Shown piece after piece: positions 35,304 through 44,313 of a stretch of DNA of 64,000 bases. The notes under the pieces were generated by a model that saw only the letters and a list, made by a program, of their open reading frames with translations, searched no databases and was not told the DNA's origin. Numbering within the stretch: position 1 is the first letter of the stretch; every line of letters starts with the position of its first letter. Origin of the DNA: Paenibacillaceae bacterium. GTDB taxonomy: Bacteria > Bacillota > Bacilli > Paenibacillales > NBRC-103111. The stretch lies in contig JAQSYI010000002.1 of assembly GCA_029256185.1 (NCBI GenBank), positions 124,001 to 188,000 of the forward strand, in the 5' to 3' direction. Position numbers and translations under genes: made by a program.

Positions 35304-37074
35304 TCCCTCCTGTTGGGATTACACAGCGAATAAGCGTTCCTTCCCCTTGTGCGCTCTCGATCTCCAGCCGGTACCTTGGGCCATAGATAATTCGCATGCG
35401 GTCATAGACGATCTTCAGACCGATGCCGGTAAAGTTCCGGTTCGGTTCAGCACGCTCTTGAAATCCATCCCCAAGTCCCTTATACAATTGGTGAACTTGC
35501 TCTGCTGTCATGCCACGACCATTGTCCTGCACCGTAACCACCAGATAATCGGGCATGGATACGGCAGCTATTTTGATCCGGCCGCCCCCATTGGCGAAGC
35601 CGTGAATATAAGCATTCTCTATTAAAGGTTGAATAAAGAATCGGGGGACTTCCACAAGCCGCGCATGTTCCTCCACCATCACCTCATATTCAGTCCGCTG
35701 CTTCTGGCGCATATTCATTAAATCCATATAATGGACAACGATTTCGATCTCGTAATATAGCGGGACAAACTCATTCTTATTGTTAATGGTCATGCGAAGC
35801 AAGGCCGCCAGCCCCGAGATAAGCTCGGCATTCTCCCGATCTCCCTTAAGCCAAATATTCACCCGAATGGAATTCAGAATATTGAACAGAAAATGGGGAT
35901 TTATCTGAGCCTGCAGCATGGCCAACTCAAACTTCCGCTTGGTTGCCTGCTCTATCCGGACTTGCTCAAGCATTTCTTCAATCCGCTCAAGCATAATGTC
36001 AAAGGAGCGCCCCAGCTTGCCGATTTCGTTGCTGCCTCTTATGCCCGAACGAACCGCGAGATTGCCTCCTTCTACTTCTCCCGCGACGCGGCCCAGCTCT
36101 GACAAGGGCTTGGTCAGCTGCCTTACAAGAGCGGCCAGAACCACCAGGAAGAAGGAATAAATCAACAGCTGGGCGATTAGGCTGCTTTTTTGAATCAGAT
36201 CAATTTGTCCCACTGCCTCTTTATACGGGGTCAGGCTAACAAGCCGCCAGTTGGAATAGGGCATGATGCGATTTACCAACAAATAGTCCAGTCCGTCGAT
36301 CCTGACAACATCGGAGCTCGAACCACTATTTGATACCATTGGTATACTTTTCCTGATCATACCTGCATCGGGATGGGATAGAATAGTCCCCTCCGAATCC
36401 GTCATAAAAGCTGTCTGCAGGCCTGATGCTTTAAGAAAAATCTCACGGAACACCCTTTCACTTAAGCTTACAAAAAAATATCCTTGCGGCTCGGAGAATA
36501 TCTTGACTGTACGCGCAATGGTCACGACAAAGGGATTCTCCTGCTTCTCGGAAGCCAGATAATTGGGCTCTGTGCCTGCCCAATAAGTCTCATATCCCTG
36601 TAGCTGAGGAAGTCTGTCAAACCAAGGCTCGTTGCGGAAGGAGGCCGGGTTATAGTCAAACAAGGGATAGTTGCTGTAGCTTGCTCCTTCATTCATTAAG
36701 ATTGTGACATACATCTTACTAAGCAGATTGGTAACCGATTCCAGTCTTTCCGTAATACGCCGTTGAATCAACGCCTTCTGATTATCTGTCAGAGGCTCGT
36801 TAAGCTCCTTCAGAAGAGCATTCAGTTCGCCGTCAAATTGAATATAATTCGAAACATACAGCATGTCGTCCACAATGCTGCTCACCTGCAGCTCAAGGCT
36901 TCCCAAGGTATAAAGCGAATTCTGAATCGCCCGATTCTTCAGCACGCCCCTTGACAGGAAATTAGTGAAGGAAAGCGTGATCAGAAGAGGGATAAGCAGA
37001 CAGATGACCGATGTGAAGATCAGCTTCTGGCGCAAGGAGGACGTCGCCAGCATTCTGCGGAACAATGATCCCAT
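35290..37074 (-). CDS. Sensor histidine kinase, YesM family
   Basis: A 594-residue membrane kinase. It has a transmembrane segment at about 14-36, an extracytoplasmic dCache-like sensor to about 290, a second transmembrane segment at about 293-315, and a HAMP linker (LTKPLSELGRVAGEVEGGNL). The phospho-acceptor His lies in LQAQINPHFLFNILNSIRV (His_kinase family) and is followed by a HATPase domain with FIQPLIENAYIHGF and VQDNGRGM. It is followed by its response regulator gene and preceded by the transporter permease genes in the same direction. Confidence 0.95.
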   Translation of the reverse strand: MGSLFRRMLATSSLRQKLIFTSVICLLIPLLITLSFTNFLSRGVLKNRAIQNSLYTLGSLELQVSSIVDDMLYVSNYIQFDGELNALLKELNEPLTDNQKALIQRRITERLESVTNLLSKMYVTILMNEGASYSNYPLFDYNPASFRNEPWFDRLPQLQGYETYWAGTEPNYLASEKQENPFVVTIARTVKIFSEPQGYFFVSLSERVFREIFLKASGLQTAFMTDSEGTILSHPDAGMIRKSIPMVSNSGSSSDVVRIDGLDYLLVNRIMPYSNWRLVSLTPYKEAVGQIDLIQKSSLIAQLLIYSFFLVVLAALVRQLTKPLSELGRVAGEVEGGNLAVRSGIRGSNEIGKLGRSFDIMLERIEEMLEQVRIEQATKRKFELAMLQAQINPHFLFNILNSIRVNIWLKGDRENAELISGLAALLRMTINNKNEFVPLYYEIEIVVHYMDLMNMRQKQRTEYEVMVEEHARLVEVPRFFIQPLIENAYIHGFANGGGRIKIAAVSMPDYLVVTVQDNGRGMTAEQVHQLYKGLGDGFQERAEPNRNFTGIGLKIVYDRMRIIYGPRYRLEIESAQGEGTLIRCVIPTGGIDHV

Positions 37075-37166
37075 GCCTCTGTCCTCCCTCCGGAAATGCG
37101 TGATTCTGCCAGCGCCTCTTCAGTTTGATTATAGCATAATTCCCCCTGAGGGGCCTTTCTTCTTCC

Positions 37167-38009
37167 TTATCCCTTGACTCCTCCCATGGAAATCCCCTCA
37201 ATAACATGCTTCTGTCCGGCAATAAATACCAGCAGCAAGGGAATAATAGCCGATACGGCCCCTGCCATCATCAGCGCATAAAACTCTCCTTGCGCATCGG
37301 AAAATTGCCGGATTCCGATCTGGATGGTAGAAAGGGAAGGGCTGCGGAGAAAAATAAGCGGATTCTGATAGTCATTCCAGGTCCAGATAAAGCGCAGAAT
37401 TCCATAGGTGGCAATTGCCGGGCGAACGAGAGGCACCGCAATAGAAGTAAAAATTCTGAGGCTTCCCGCCCCATCCATCCGCGCCGATTCCATAAACTCA
37501 TTATGCACTCCCATGAAGAATTGCCTGAGCATGAAGGTTCCCAGCACACTGAAGCTGTTCAGTAAAATCAGACCCGTGTGGGTATCAAACAGATGAGTCC
37601 ATTTAAATAGAAGGAATTGCGGCACAAGAATAGCCTGAGGCGGAATCATATACGTGAGAAGAACGATCATAAACAGCAGCGCCGATCCCTTAAACGGAAT
37701 TTTGGCGAAGGCGAAAGCAGCCATGCAAGAGACAAGGACAGAAATCACAGTGGTCAATACAGAGACCTTCAGTGAGTTCCAATAGTAGAGCATAAAGGAA
37801 TTGCCAAACCACACCTCGGAATAATTCTCTATGGCGTTCCAGCGCACGGGAATCCATTCTATCGGGAAATTGAAAACATCCTGTTCCGGCTTCAAGGACG
37901 TAATCAGCATCCATATAAAAGGAAGCAGAAAGATAATACCGAGTATTGCCATGAGGATGGTCATTAGCAAACGTTTGGGCTGGATTGATTTTCGAAGCTT
38001 TAACAGCAT
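37167..38009 (-). CDS. Carbohydrate ABC transporter permease, MalG type
   Basis: A 280-residue six-helix permease with the EAA loop EFMESARMDGAGSLRIFTSI and the typical C-terminus FIAGQKHVIEGISMGGVKG of the MalG/AraQ group. The start MLLKLRKS at 38009 has a GGAGG site; the frame extends to 38039 without one. It pairs with the MalF-type permease encoded just upstream. Confidence 0.95.
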   Translation of the reverse strand: MLLKLRKSIQPKRLLMTILMAILGIIFLLPFIWMLITSLKPEQDVFNFPIEWIPVRWNAIENYSEVWFGNSFMLYYWNSLKVSVLTTVISVLVSCMAAFAFAKIPFKGSALLFMIVLLTYMIPPQAILVPQFLLFKWTHLFDTHTGLILLNSFSVLGTFMLRQFFMGVHNEFMESARMDGAGSLRIFTSIAVPLVRPAIATYGILRFIWTWNDYQNPLIFLRSPSLSTIQIGIRQFSDAQGEFYALMMAGAVSAIIPLLLVFIAGQKHVIEGISMGGVKG

Positions 38010-38044
38010 GGGTATCCTCCTTTTTCTCTGTTCATACAATCAGT

Positions 38045-38977
38045 TTAATAATTAACCCACTTTTTTTGTCCCGCCCATTGAACGAAAGTCATCAGAAAGA
38101 CGCACACCAGCATCACCAACGCTATGGATGAAGCATAACCGGATTTCAGATTGACGAAGGCCGTCTCGTATAAATAATACACCGTTACAGAGGTGGAGTT
38201 GGAAGGCCCTCCTGCGGTAAGTACGGCTATTAGATCAAAGGTCTTAAAAGAATTTATTATGCCTGTAATGAGAAGAAAGAAGGAGGTAGAGGATACAAGC
38301 GGAAAGGTGATATTCCGAAATTTGATCCAGGAGTTAGCCCCATCTATCTCTGCCGCCTCGTACAGCTCCTGGGGAATGCTCTGCAAGCCTGCAATATAAA
38401 TGATAAGCTGGAAGCCGATTTGAATCCAGATTACAATCACCATTACGGAAGGCAGCGCGTATCTCACATCGGAGATCCACTTGGGCGGATTATCGATGCC
38501 AAGAGACATCAGGAATTGATTGATTGGCCCAAAGCTTGGCTGAAAAAGGACCTGAAATACAATAGCTACTGCAACAATACTGGAGATATAGGGCATAAAA
38601 TAAATGACCTTAAACAAGCCCTTCATATAAATGCATGAATTAATCATAATAGCGAGGAACAAGGAGATGGCCATGCCTATAGGAACCACCAGCATAAGCC
38701 AGGCGTTATTGGTTAAGGATTTGAAAAAAATATCATCTTGAAACAGAGTTAAGAAATTATCCCAACCAGTGAAATGGACATTCGCCAGCCCGGCGACAAA
38801 GTTCCAATCCGTAAAGCCCAAAATGAAGGTAGCCACTACAGGAAACAAGACAAGCACGCTAACCCCCAGCATCATGGGAGCCACAAACAGGTATCCCGCT
38901 ATATTATTGCGAATATTCGTGTTATATTTGAATCGCCTCATCATTGGATCTTTCCCCGTTTCCATCTGATTATTCAA
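38045..38977 (-). CDS. Carbohydrate ABC transporter permease, MalF type
   Basis: A 310-residue six-helix permease (AGYLFVAPMMLGVSVLVLFP near the N-terminus, EAA loop ELYEAAEIDGANSWIKFRNI). It overlaps the end of the upstream enzyme gene by 8 nt, so it is translationally coupled to it. It belongs to the operon binder, enzyme, MalF, MalG, kinase, response regulator. No ATPase is encoded nearby. Confidence 0.95.
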   Translation of the reverse strand: MNNQMETGKDPMMRRFKYNTNIRNNIAGYLFVAPMMLGVSVLVLFPVVATFILGFTDWNFVAGLANVHFTGWDNFLTLFQDDIFFKSLTNNAWLMLVVPIGMAISLFLAIMINSCIYMKGLFKVIYFMPYISSIVAVAIVFQVLFQPSFGPINQFLMSLGIDNPPKWISDVRYALPSVMVIVIWIQIGFQLIIYIAGLQSIPQELYEAAEIDGANSWIKFRNITFPLVSSTSFFLLITGIINSFKTFDLIAVLTAGGPSNSTSVTVYYLYETAFVNLKSGYASSIALVMLVCVFLMTFVQWAGQKKWVNY

Positions 38978-40754
38978 TGAATATGCTCAGCTTGAATTCA
39001 TAGATACCTGGCGCGAGATCAACCGCCTTCCAATGTGCAGGGAAGCAGATTACCGCAGGAAAAATTGAGGAGTTCCTTTCGTCAGGATGCACGTCATCCA
39101 TTCTGAAAATCCCCTCTTCTCCCCTCATTCGAACAACACCGGATTGATCATTCAAAACAAGCCCATCGCCTGCTATCGTTACTTCGGTATCCGGCAGCAG
39201 GACCAAAGGCTCTATCACTGACAGAGTATTGACTGCAAATTGCACCAGGAACCGGTAATGCTTCTCTATACCATGCTCGGTGAATCGATAGTGAATTGTA
39301 TATGCGATATGACTGTCCAGTTGTCCGAAGCCATCTCCGCTCTTGAGTTTGCCGGAGACTGTGGCCTCCGGACGATCTATATGGAGTTCTTGAAGACATC
39401 CATCGTATTCGTACAGGCTGGAAAAATAATTCTGCCCTCTCCGGCCTTCAATGCGAGGCGTGACAGGCCCCTTGTAAGGAACGGGAAATTCAGGCATATT
39501 AATCAGCTCATTGCGCGAATATTCGGTAGCTGAAGCCAATTGCACCGGACCACGCTTCTGATGCCAGAGATAAGAGATTGCTCCGCCTGTAGCTGAATTA
39601 TGTGCGCCATACGTGGTGATGGTTGCCGCCCATGGGCCGCTTCTCACATGACAAGTGCGAAGGGACGGATAACATTGCATAGAGCTTGGCTTGGCTGCTG
39701 CATGCGACGCGTGGGCCGCAGGTGCTTTACCGTAGATCAACGCGGTTGCCCACGCGTCGGCGCGGTTGATTAGCGGATGAATGCAGGGTTCTCGGAACAG
39801 CTCCGCATGTCTTGGACCATTGCCGATGAAGCCGTCCTCCATCATGCAACGGGTAATCAGATAGTCCGCGTTATCCTCTGCCGCTTGGGCAAAGCGGGAG
39901 TCCTGGTCGGCAAGCATCATTAGCGCCATCTGGCAGCCGTGAGCGGTTTTGCTGCCGAATAACGTCCATTTATAGCTTCTGCTGCCGAAGGAATTATCCA
40001 TTGAGCCGTCCGGGTAGATAAAGTTCACATGTGCTCCCATAGCACGGACAGCCTCCGACCTCACTCTCGCATCACCTGTCAGCTCTGCATACTCAGCCAG
40101 AGCAGCCAGACTCATATCCATGTTGTAACCGATGTCGATATTATCAAGGGAGCGCAGCCCTGTTCCGTCCAGCTCTCCAATGATAAAGCCGTCATGGTTG
40201 ATATGGGACAGGGCATATTGAATCAATGAGCGGGCTTGTTCAGAATATAGCGCCTGGCCGGTAATTTTGAAGCACCATTCCAGTACAGCGGCGGAGGTCA
40301 TCCAGTAGTTCATATTAGTGGAACGAATATTTCTTTCTCCGAATGCCCATGATGTCCATTGAGCCGACTTTTCGATCATGTCCTTTATAGCGTCTGTCTC
40401 TGACAGATGGCCTGAGCGATTCAAATAATCATAGGCATGACACAGAGACAAGGTCTGAAACAAGGTGGTGCCTTTCCAGTCGAAGGGTTCATCATTCAAC
40501 CATGAGCCGTCATAAAGCTGCTGGCCTTGCATATATTGGACCAGCCTTCTGGCGGAGGCCCGATATTTCTCCTTACCGCTTCTCACAAACATTACATACA
40601 TAGGAAAGATAGCGTCTCCGCATCGACCATGGATTCTGCGGCAAGCCGGACATAGAATCCCTCCTCTCCAGGACTCTAGCCCTTCCTCTACCTGATGCCG
40701 AAGCAGTGTATCGCACCAGCTTCCGATCCAATGCTCCATTTTTTCGTAGATCAT
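38970..40754 (-). CDS. Putative glycan-active enzyme, alpha/alpha-barrel with beta-sandwich domain
   Basis: A 594-residue cytoplasmic protein without a signal peptide. Residues 1-350 are helical repeats of the alpha/alpha-toroid type (MYVMFVRSGKEKYRASARRL, NMNYWMTSAAVLEWCF, NIDIGYNMDMSLAALAEYAE), and the C-terminal 230 residues look beta-rich, as in heparinase-like lyases and some glycoside hydrolases. A cysteine pair near the N-terminus (ILCPACRR, then a nearby GRCGD) could bind metal. The ATG at 40754 has AAAGGAGA; the frame extends to 40820 without a site. I cannot assign a CAZy family. The position between binder and permease genes strongly implies that it acts on the imported saccharide. 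Confidence 0.75.
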   Translation of the reverse strand: MIYEKMEHWIGSWCDTLLRHQVEEGLESWRGGILCPACRRIHGRCGDAIFPMYVMFVRSGKEKYRASARRLVQYMQGQQLYDGSWLNDEPFDWKGTTLFQTLSLCHAYDYLNRSGHLSETDAIKDMIEKSAQWTSWAFGERNIRSTNMNYWMTSAAVLEWCFKITGQALYSEQARSLIQYALSHINHDGFIIGELDGTGLRSLDNIDIGYNMDMSLAALAEYAELTGDARVRSEAVRAMGAHVNFIYPDGSMDNSFGSRSYKWTLFGSKTAHGCQMALMMLADQDSRFAQAAEDNADYLITRCMMEDGFIGNGPRHAELFREPCIHPLINRADAWATALIYGKAPAAHASHAAAKPSSMQCYPSLRTCHVRSGPWAATITTYGAHNSATGGAISYLWHQKRGPVQLASATEYSRNELINMPEFPVPYKGPVTPRIEGRRGQNYFSSLYEYDGCLQELHIDRPEATVSGKLKSGDGFGQLDSHIAYTIHYRFTEHGIEKHYRFLVQFAVNTLSVIEPLVLLPDTEVTIAGDGLVLNDQSGVVRMRGEEGIFRMDDVHPDERNSSIFPAVICFPAHWKAVDLAPGIYEFKLSIFIE

Positions 40755-40833
40755 GCTTTTATCTCCTTTGCCGGTCCTCGGTAAGACTAACGCAGAGAGA
40801 AAGCTCTCTGCGCGCGTCAACGTTTATTTCCGA

Positions 40834-42171
40834 TCACTTTTTGCCTGCCTCAGCGAGCTTCCCGATCTTCTCCTTTATGCCTGTCATGGTTTTATCCAGA
40901 TCCTGCTCACCCAGCAAATATAATTGAGACTGGTCGGTTACTACCTTTTCCGCCTCGGAGCCGTATGCCGGAGGAATAATCAGCTTAGAGCCGACGCTGA
41001 CCTCCAGCGTGCTTTTCAGAGATTCCCTATCTATCGCCTCCGGTTTTTTGGAGCTGTTCACCAGTGTATCAAGAACCTTATTTAAATCCGATTTCTTCCA
41101 GCCAGGCAGAGCCACCCCCTGCTCTACCAATCCTTCTGTTGTGAACCAACGGATGAATGTGAAGGCGGCCTCCTTGTTCTTGGAGTTCTTGGCTACGCCA
41201 ATTACATCACCGCCAGATTGGGTATATACGGAGGTGTCAGACTTGGATAGCTTAGGATTGGGAGCCCAGACAATCTGGAAATCAGGCACGAATTGTCCCC
41301 ATTCCGTGATAAGCCATGTTCCTCCGGGCAGCATGCTTGCCGCACCGCTAAAGAACTGCTGGCGATAATTCAGCTTCTGAGAAAGGGTGTCCGCCAAAGG
41401 GACGGATGTTTTATCGATGTTTTCCATTCTGTTGCGAAGCTCCAGGGACTGTCTGATTTGCGGCAAGTCCGCATTGGATGAACCGTCGCCCTTGACAATA
41501 TAGTTCTCTTCCCCAAGACTGCTGGTCATGAAGGTGTAATGGTAATATTGGTCACGCAGGTAAGCGCCATAATGCTTGGAGGCCCCTTCCCCATTAGTCA
41601 GCTTTTTCGCGTATTCGGCGAAATCCTCCCATGTCCAGTCCTTCGGTACAGGCAAGCCTGCAGCATCCAGCTGCGTCTTGTTGAGAAGCATCATATTCAA
41701 TACATATTTGGCAGGCAATCCATAATAAGACCCATCGACTCTGGTATCGGTATAATATTCGTCTTGCATCTTGAGCCCTGCCTTGCTCAAGTAAGGGTCA
41801 AGAGGCTCAAGAAGCCCTACTTTCGCCCGTTTGGAATACTCGCCGGCATCATGGAACATGATTACATCCATAGATTCCCCAGAAGCAGTTAATAAGTCCA
41901 ATTTCTTCAAATATTCAGTCGCATTCACATTGTCCACCAGCGGCAGCGATTCCACCTTAATGTCAGGATACTTGGCCTCGAAGGCCGCGATGACCTTTTT
42001 CCAATTCCCTGTCTCTTCATTGTACCAATGATAGAATTTAAGCGTTGTCTGCTGCTGCTGGCCCGTCGAGGCTTCCCCAGGCTGAGGCGAAGATGCAGAA
42101 TCCTGTGAACAGCCGAACAGCGTAACCGTGAGCACTGCGGCAATTAAGCAATACAACCATCTCTTTGTCAT
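40834..42171 (-). CDS. Extracellular solute-binding lipoprotein, family 1 (sugar ABC importer)
   Basis: A 445-residue lipoprotein with a signal peptide and lipobox LFGC (about Cys20). Its mature part is typical of family-1 sugar binders (LKFYHWYNEETGNWKKVIAA, VDNVNATEYLKKLDLLTASG, FFSGAASMLPGGTWL). It is the first gene of the second glycan operon. The ATG at 42171 follows GGAGGGG. It would deliver its sugar to the MalF/MalG-type permease pair encoded downstream. Confidence 0.94.
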   Translation of the reverse strand: MTKRWLYCLIAAVLTVTLFGCSQDSASSPQPGEASTGQQQQTTLKFYHWYNEETGNWKKVIAAFEAKYPDIKVESLPLVDNVNATEYLKKLDLLTASGESMDVIMFHDAGEYSKRAKVGLLEPLDPYLSKAGLKMQDEYYTDTRVDGSYYGLPAKYVLNMMLLNKTQLDAAGLPVPKDWTWEDFAEYAKKLTNGEGASKHYGAYLRDQYYHYTFMTSSLGEENYIVKGDGSSNADLPQIRQSLELRNRMENIDKTSVPLADTLSQKLNYRQQFFSGAASMLPGGTWLITEWGQFVPDFQIVWAPNPKLSKSDTSVYTQSGGDVIGVAKNSKNKEAAFTFIRWFTTEGLVEQGVALPGWKKSDLNKVLDTLVNSSKKPEAIDRESLKSTLEVSVGSKLIIPPAYGSEAEKVVTDQSQLYLLGEQDLDKTMTGIKEKIGKLAEAGKK

Positions 42172-42325
42172 GTAATCCCCTCCATGCATTGATTTGAGTA
42201 CGTGCCTAGTTTAGCATTCTCCTTACTTTCTCCTCAATTCAAAATATTAACCTTCTAAATAAAATATTGACTACTTCAAAGCAAGGCAAAATGTCCCTTG
42301 CGCGCCAGCCGCGCTGCATGAGGGA

Positions 42326-42352
42326 AAATGAAAAAGACCCGCCAGAGGCGGG
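42326..42352 (-). terminator. Rho-independent terminator of the cas6-like gene
   Basis: The stem CCCGCC/GGCGGG around a TCT loop is followed on the minus strand by TCTTTTTCATTTT, 16 nt after the cas6-like stop codon. This shows that the gene is a single transcription unit. Confidence 0.88.
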
Positions 42353-42367
42353 CCTGCGCGGGAAGAA

Positions 42368-43249
42368 TCAGCGGTACACCACATCCACTTGTCCGCAGCC
42401 AAAGGTAGAGTTCCTCCCAATATGCAATATACGCGCAGCGTTGAGCCAGGGGGTGAAGACGGAGAGCTCCCCCTCAAACGTCAAGGCCCCCAGCATGCCG
42501 CTCCAGTCAAGAGATTCCTTCTTCCGGTTGGAGTAGCGGTGCATCTGATCCAAGTGCAGGGCGCTGGAAATGGTGCGGACATGCCCGGCAAGCTCGCATG
42601 CTCTGGCAGCCGCGTCAACATCCGCATATCCTCCGTAACGCTCGGTCAGCAGGTGGATCCTTCTGGTAATGCTCCTCACTATTGTGGGAAAGTCAATTTT
42701 CTGCACCAGTTCCCCGCCCCGGCGTATTCGAACCGGAGTAACCAAATGGACCGAACACCAAGAAGCATGATCCTGCATGGAATGCACAGCTATATCCTCT
42801 GAAGCGGTCCCGTTCCGATGGAATGACCCCTCCTGCCAAATAGGCCCATACTGCTCTCCATGCCCAATATCTTTCAGTTCAAACAGTTTCCGCTCCGCGC
42901 CGATCCCAAACTGTTTTTCCTGGGCCAACGCATGAGCGATGTCTTCCGCATACCGTATGGCATCTCCAAACAACACGAATTTGAAGCATAACAGTTCTCC
43001 CGGCTGATAAAGCGCTTTGGGCCGGGGCGGTTCAATCATGTAGGGATTCACAATGTCTTGCCCGTTTCCCCCAAGCCGCTTGTTCTCGAACAAGTAGGCA
43101 TACGCCTGCGAATGCTTAAGCAGCGCCCAGCCCGTCACTCCATGCAGCGTAGAACCGAGAAACGCGGGCAAACGCGCGGCTTCCTTGCATTCCAGACGAA
43201 TACCAATAGGAAGATACTTCAATGAAAAAAGCGAACTTTGCCGGCTCAT
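42368..43249 (-). CDS. cas6: Cas6-type CRISPR RNA endoribonuclease, orphan
   Basis: A 293-residue RAMP protein of the Cas6 family. Visible features are an N-terminal LPAFLGSTLHGVTGWALLKH (the Cas6 LPPFLGSxLRGAFG pattern), a mid-region CSVHLVTPVRIRRGGELVQK followed by FPTIVRSITRRIHLLTERYG, and a C-terminal MHRYSNRKKESLDWSGMLGA with the glycine-rich loop ILHIGRNSTFGCGQ typical of the family. Cas6 cuts pre-crRNA within repeats. The start at 43249 has a GGAG site six bases upstream; an ATG at 43261 has none. No other cas gene is in the window and a terminator follows directly. Type I-C repeats like those here are normally processed by Cas5, so its substrate is open. Confidence 0.85.
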   Translation of the reverse strand: MSRQSSLFSLKYLPIGIRLECKEAARLPAFLGSTLHGVTGWALLKHSQAYAYLFENKRLGGNGQDIVNPYMIEPPRPKALYQPGELLCFKFVLFGDAIRYAEDIAHALAQEKQFGIGAERKLFELKDIGHGEQYGPIWQEGSFHRNGTASEDIAVHSMQDHASWCSVHLVTPVRIRRGGELVQKIDFPTIVRSITRRIHLLTERYGGYADVDAAARACELAGHVRTISSALHLDQMHRYSNRKKESLDWSGMLGALTFEGELSVFTPWLNAARILHIGRNSTFGCGQVDVVYR

Positions 43250-43426
43250 GGCATACTCCATTCCGAATTCATTCTATTCGTTGCTGTTGCTTAGAATTAT
43301 AGCATGACCAAAATCAGGGAGGCGACATAAATTACTTATTTAGAAAGGAAGGAGAAGCATTGGGCAGACACAACCCCCGGAAGAAGAGCAATGAAATATC
43401 CATATGGCTGATTTTATGCTATTATC

Positions 43427-43445
43427 GATAATGAGTATCATTATC
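43427..43445. promoter_or_regulatory. Fur box upstream of the nitroreductase gene
   Basis: GATAATGAGTATCATTATC matches the 19-bp Fur consensus at 18 of 19 positions, 38 nt before the ATG of the nitroreductase gene. Confidence 0.85.
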
Positions 43446-43482
43446 TATCATATATTCGTCTTATAAAAGGAGGCAGCTTGCC

Positions 43483-44055
43483 ATGAGCCAGGCTTATGAA
43501 TCCATCTCCACAACCATCCGGGAGCGCCGGAGCATCCGTCAATTTTTGTCTGACCCTATACCTCATGAGGTAGTATTGGAACTGCTCGATACAGCAGCAT
43601 GGGCCCCCTTCCATTCCGTCAAGGAGCCCTGGCGGTTCATCATGTTCACAGGAGAAGGGCGCAAGCAATTCTCCGATGCCGTATTGTCTACCTACACCCA
43701 GGAAAGGAAGCAGCAGTTCGGAGAACAGGTCGCCCAGGCGTATTGCCATCAGGTTCCGGTCCATCTGATTGTGTGTATGGAGGAGGATCCCCGGCCCAAG
43801 CAATGGGAGGAAGCCCTGTCCGCCGTCAGCGCCCTGATTCAGAATCTTCAGCTTCTGGCTTGGGAGCGGAAGATCGGCGTCGTCTGGAAGACCAATGATT
43901 ACAACTGGGACCCCCGCTTCAGAGAGAGCGTGGGCATCAAGCCGGGACAGAAGGTAGTCGGAACCCTGCACATGGGGTACTTCGATCCGTCCATCGACCG
44001 CATGGCCAAACCGCGGACTCCGGCCGCAGAGCTTCTGACCCTCATTGACCATTGA
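43483..44055 (+). CDS. Nitroreductase-family FMN oxidoreductase
   Basis: A 190-residue flavoprotein of the nitroreductase superfamily (YdjA/YfhC-like). It has the N-terminal RRSIRQFLSDPIP FMN-binding segment (about residues 15-27), WAPFHSVKEPWRFIMFTG, and LHMGYFD near the C-terminus. It probably reduces quinones, nitro compounds or ferric/flavin substrates with NAD(P)H. It has an AAAAGGAGG site and a near-consensus Fur box just upstream, so it should be induced by iron starvation. After its stop there are about 260 nt without a convincing gene before the convergent ABC ATPase. Confidence 0.9.
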   Translation: MSQAYESISTTIRERRSIRQFLSDPIPHEVVLELLDTAAWAPFHSVKEPWRFIMFTGEGRKQFSDAVLSTYTQERKQQFGEQVAQAYCHQVPVHLIVCMEEDPRPKQWEEALSAVSALIQNLQLLAWERKIGVVWKTNDYNWDPRFRESVGIKPGQKVVGTLHMGYFDPSIDRMAKPRTPAAELLTLIDH

Positions 44056-44313
44056 ACGGACAAGTCCCCCTATTCGAACTGGCACAGCGGGATCAGGAAA
44101 TCCGGAAATCAGGCCGCGGAGATGGAATGAAACGGCGCCTGGCACCAGCTCCCGCTGCCCGCTTAACTCCATTGGGAAGGTTTGGAACAGAATAGAGGCT
44201 TCTGCCCGCTGTTGCGCTTGTTCTGCGGAGTAAGAAGCAGCGGCGGCATGAGCGGGCGGTACGGCTCCCGGAAGCAGCATGGGGGATGAAAGGGACTATC
44301 AGGGGAATCTGAA

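Noticed and set aside
43441..44280. A 279-residue minus-strand open frame opposite the nitroreductase gene
   Set aside because: Most of it is antisense to a clear nitroreductase gene with its own Fur box and ribosome binding site; the short upstream part alone resembles nothing I know.
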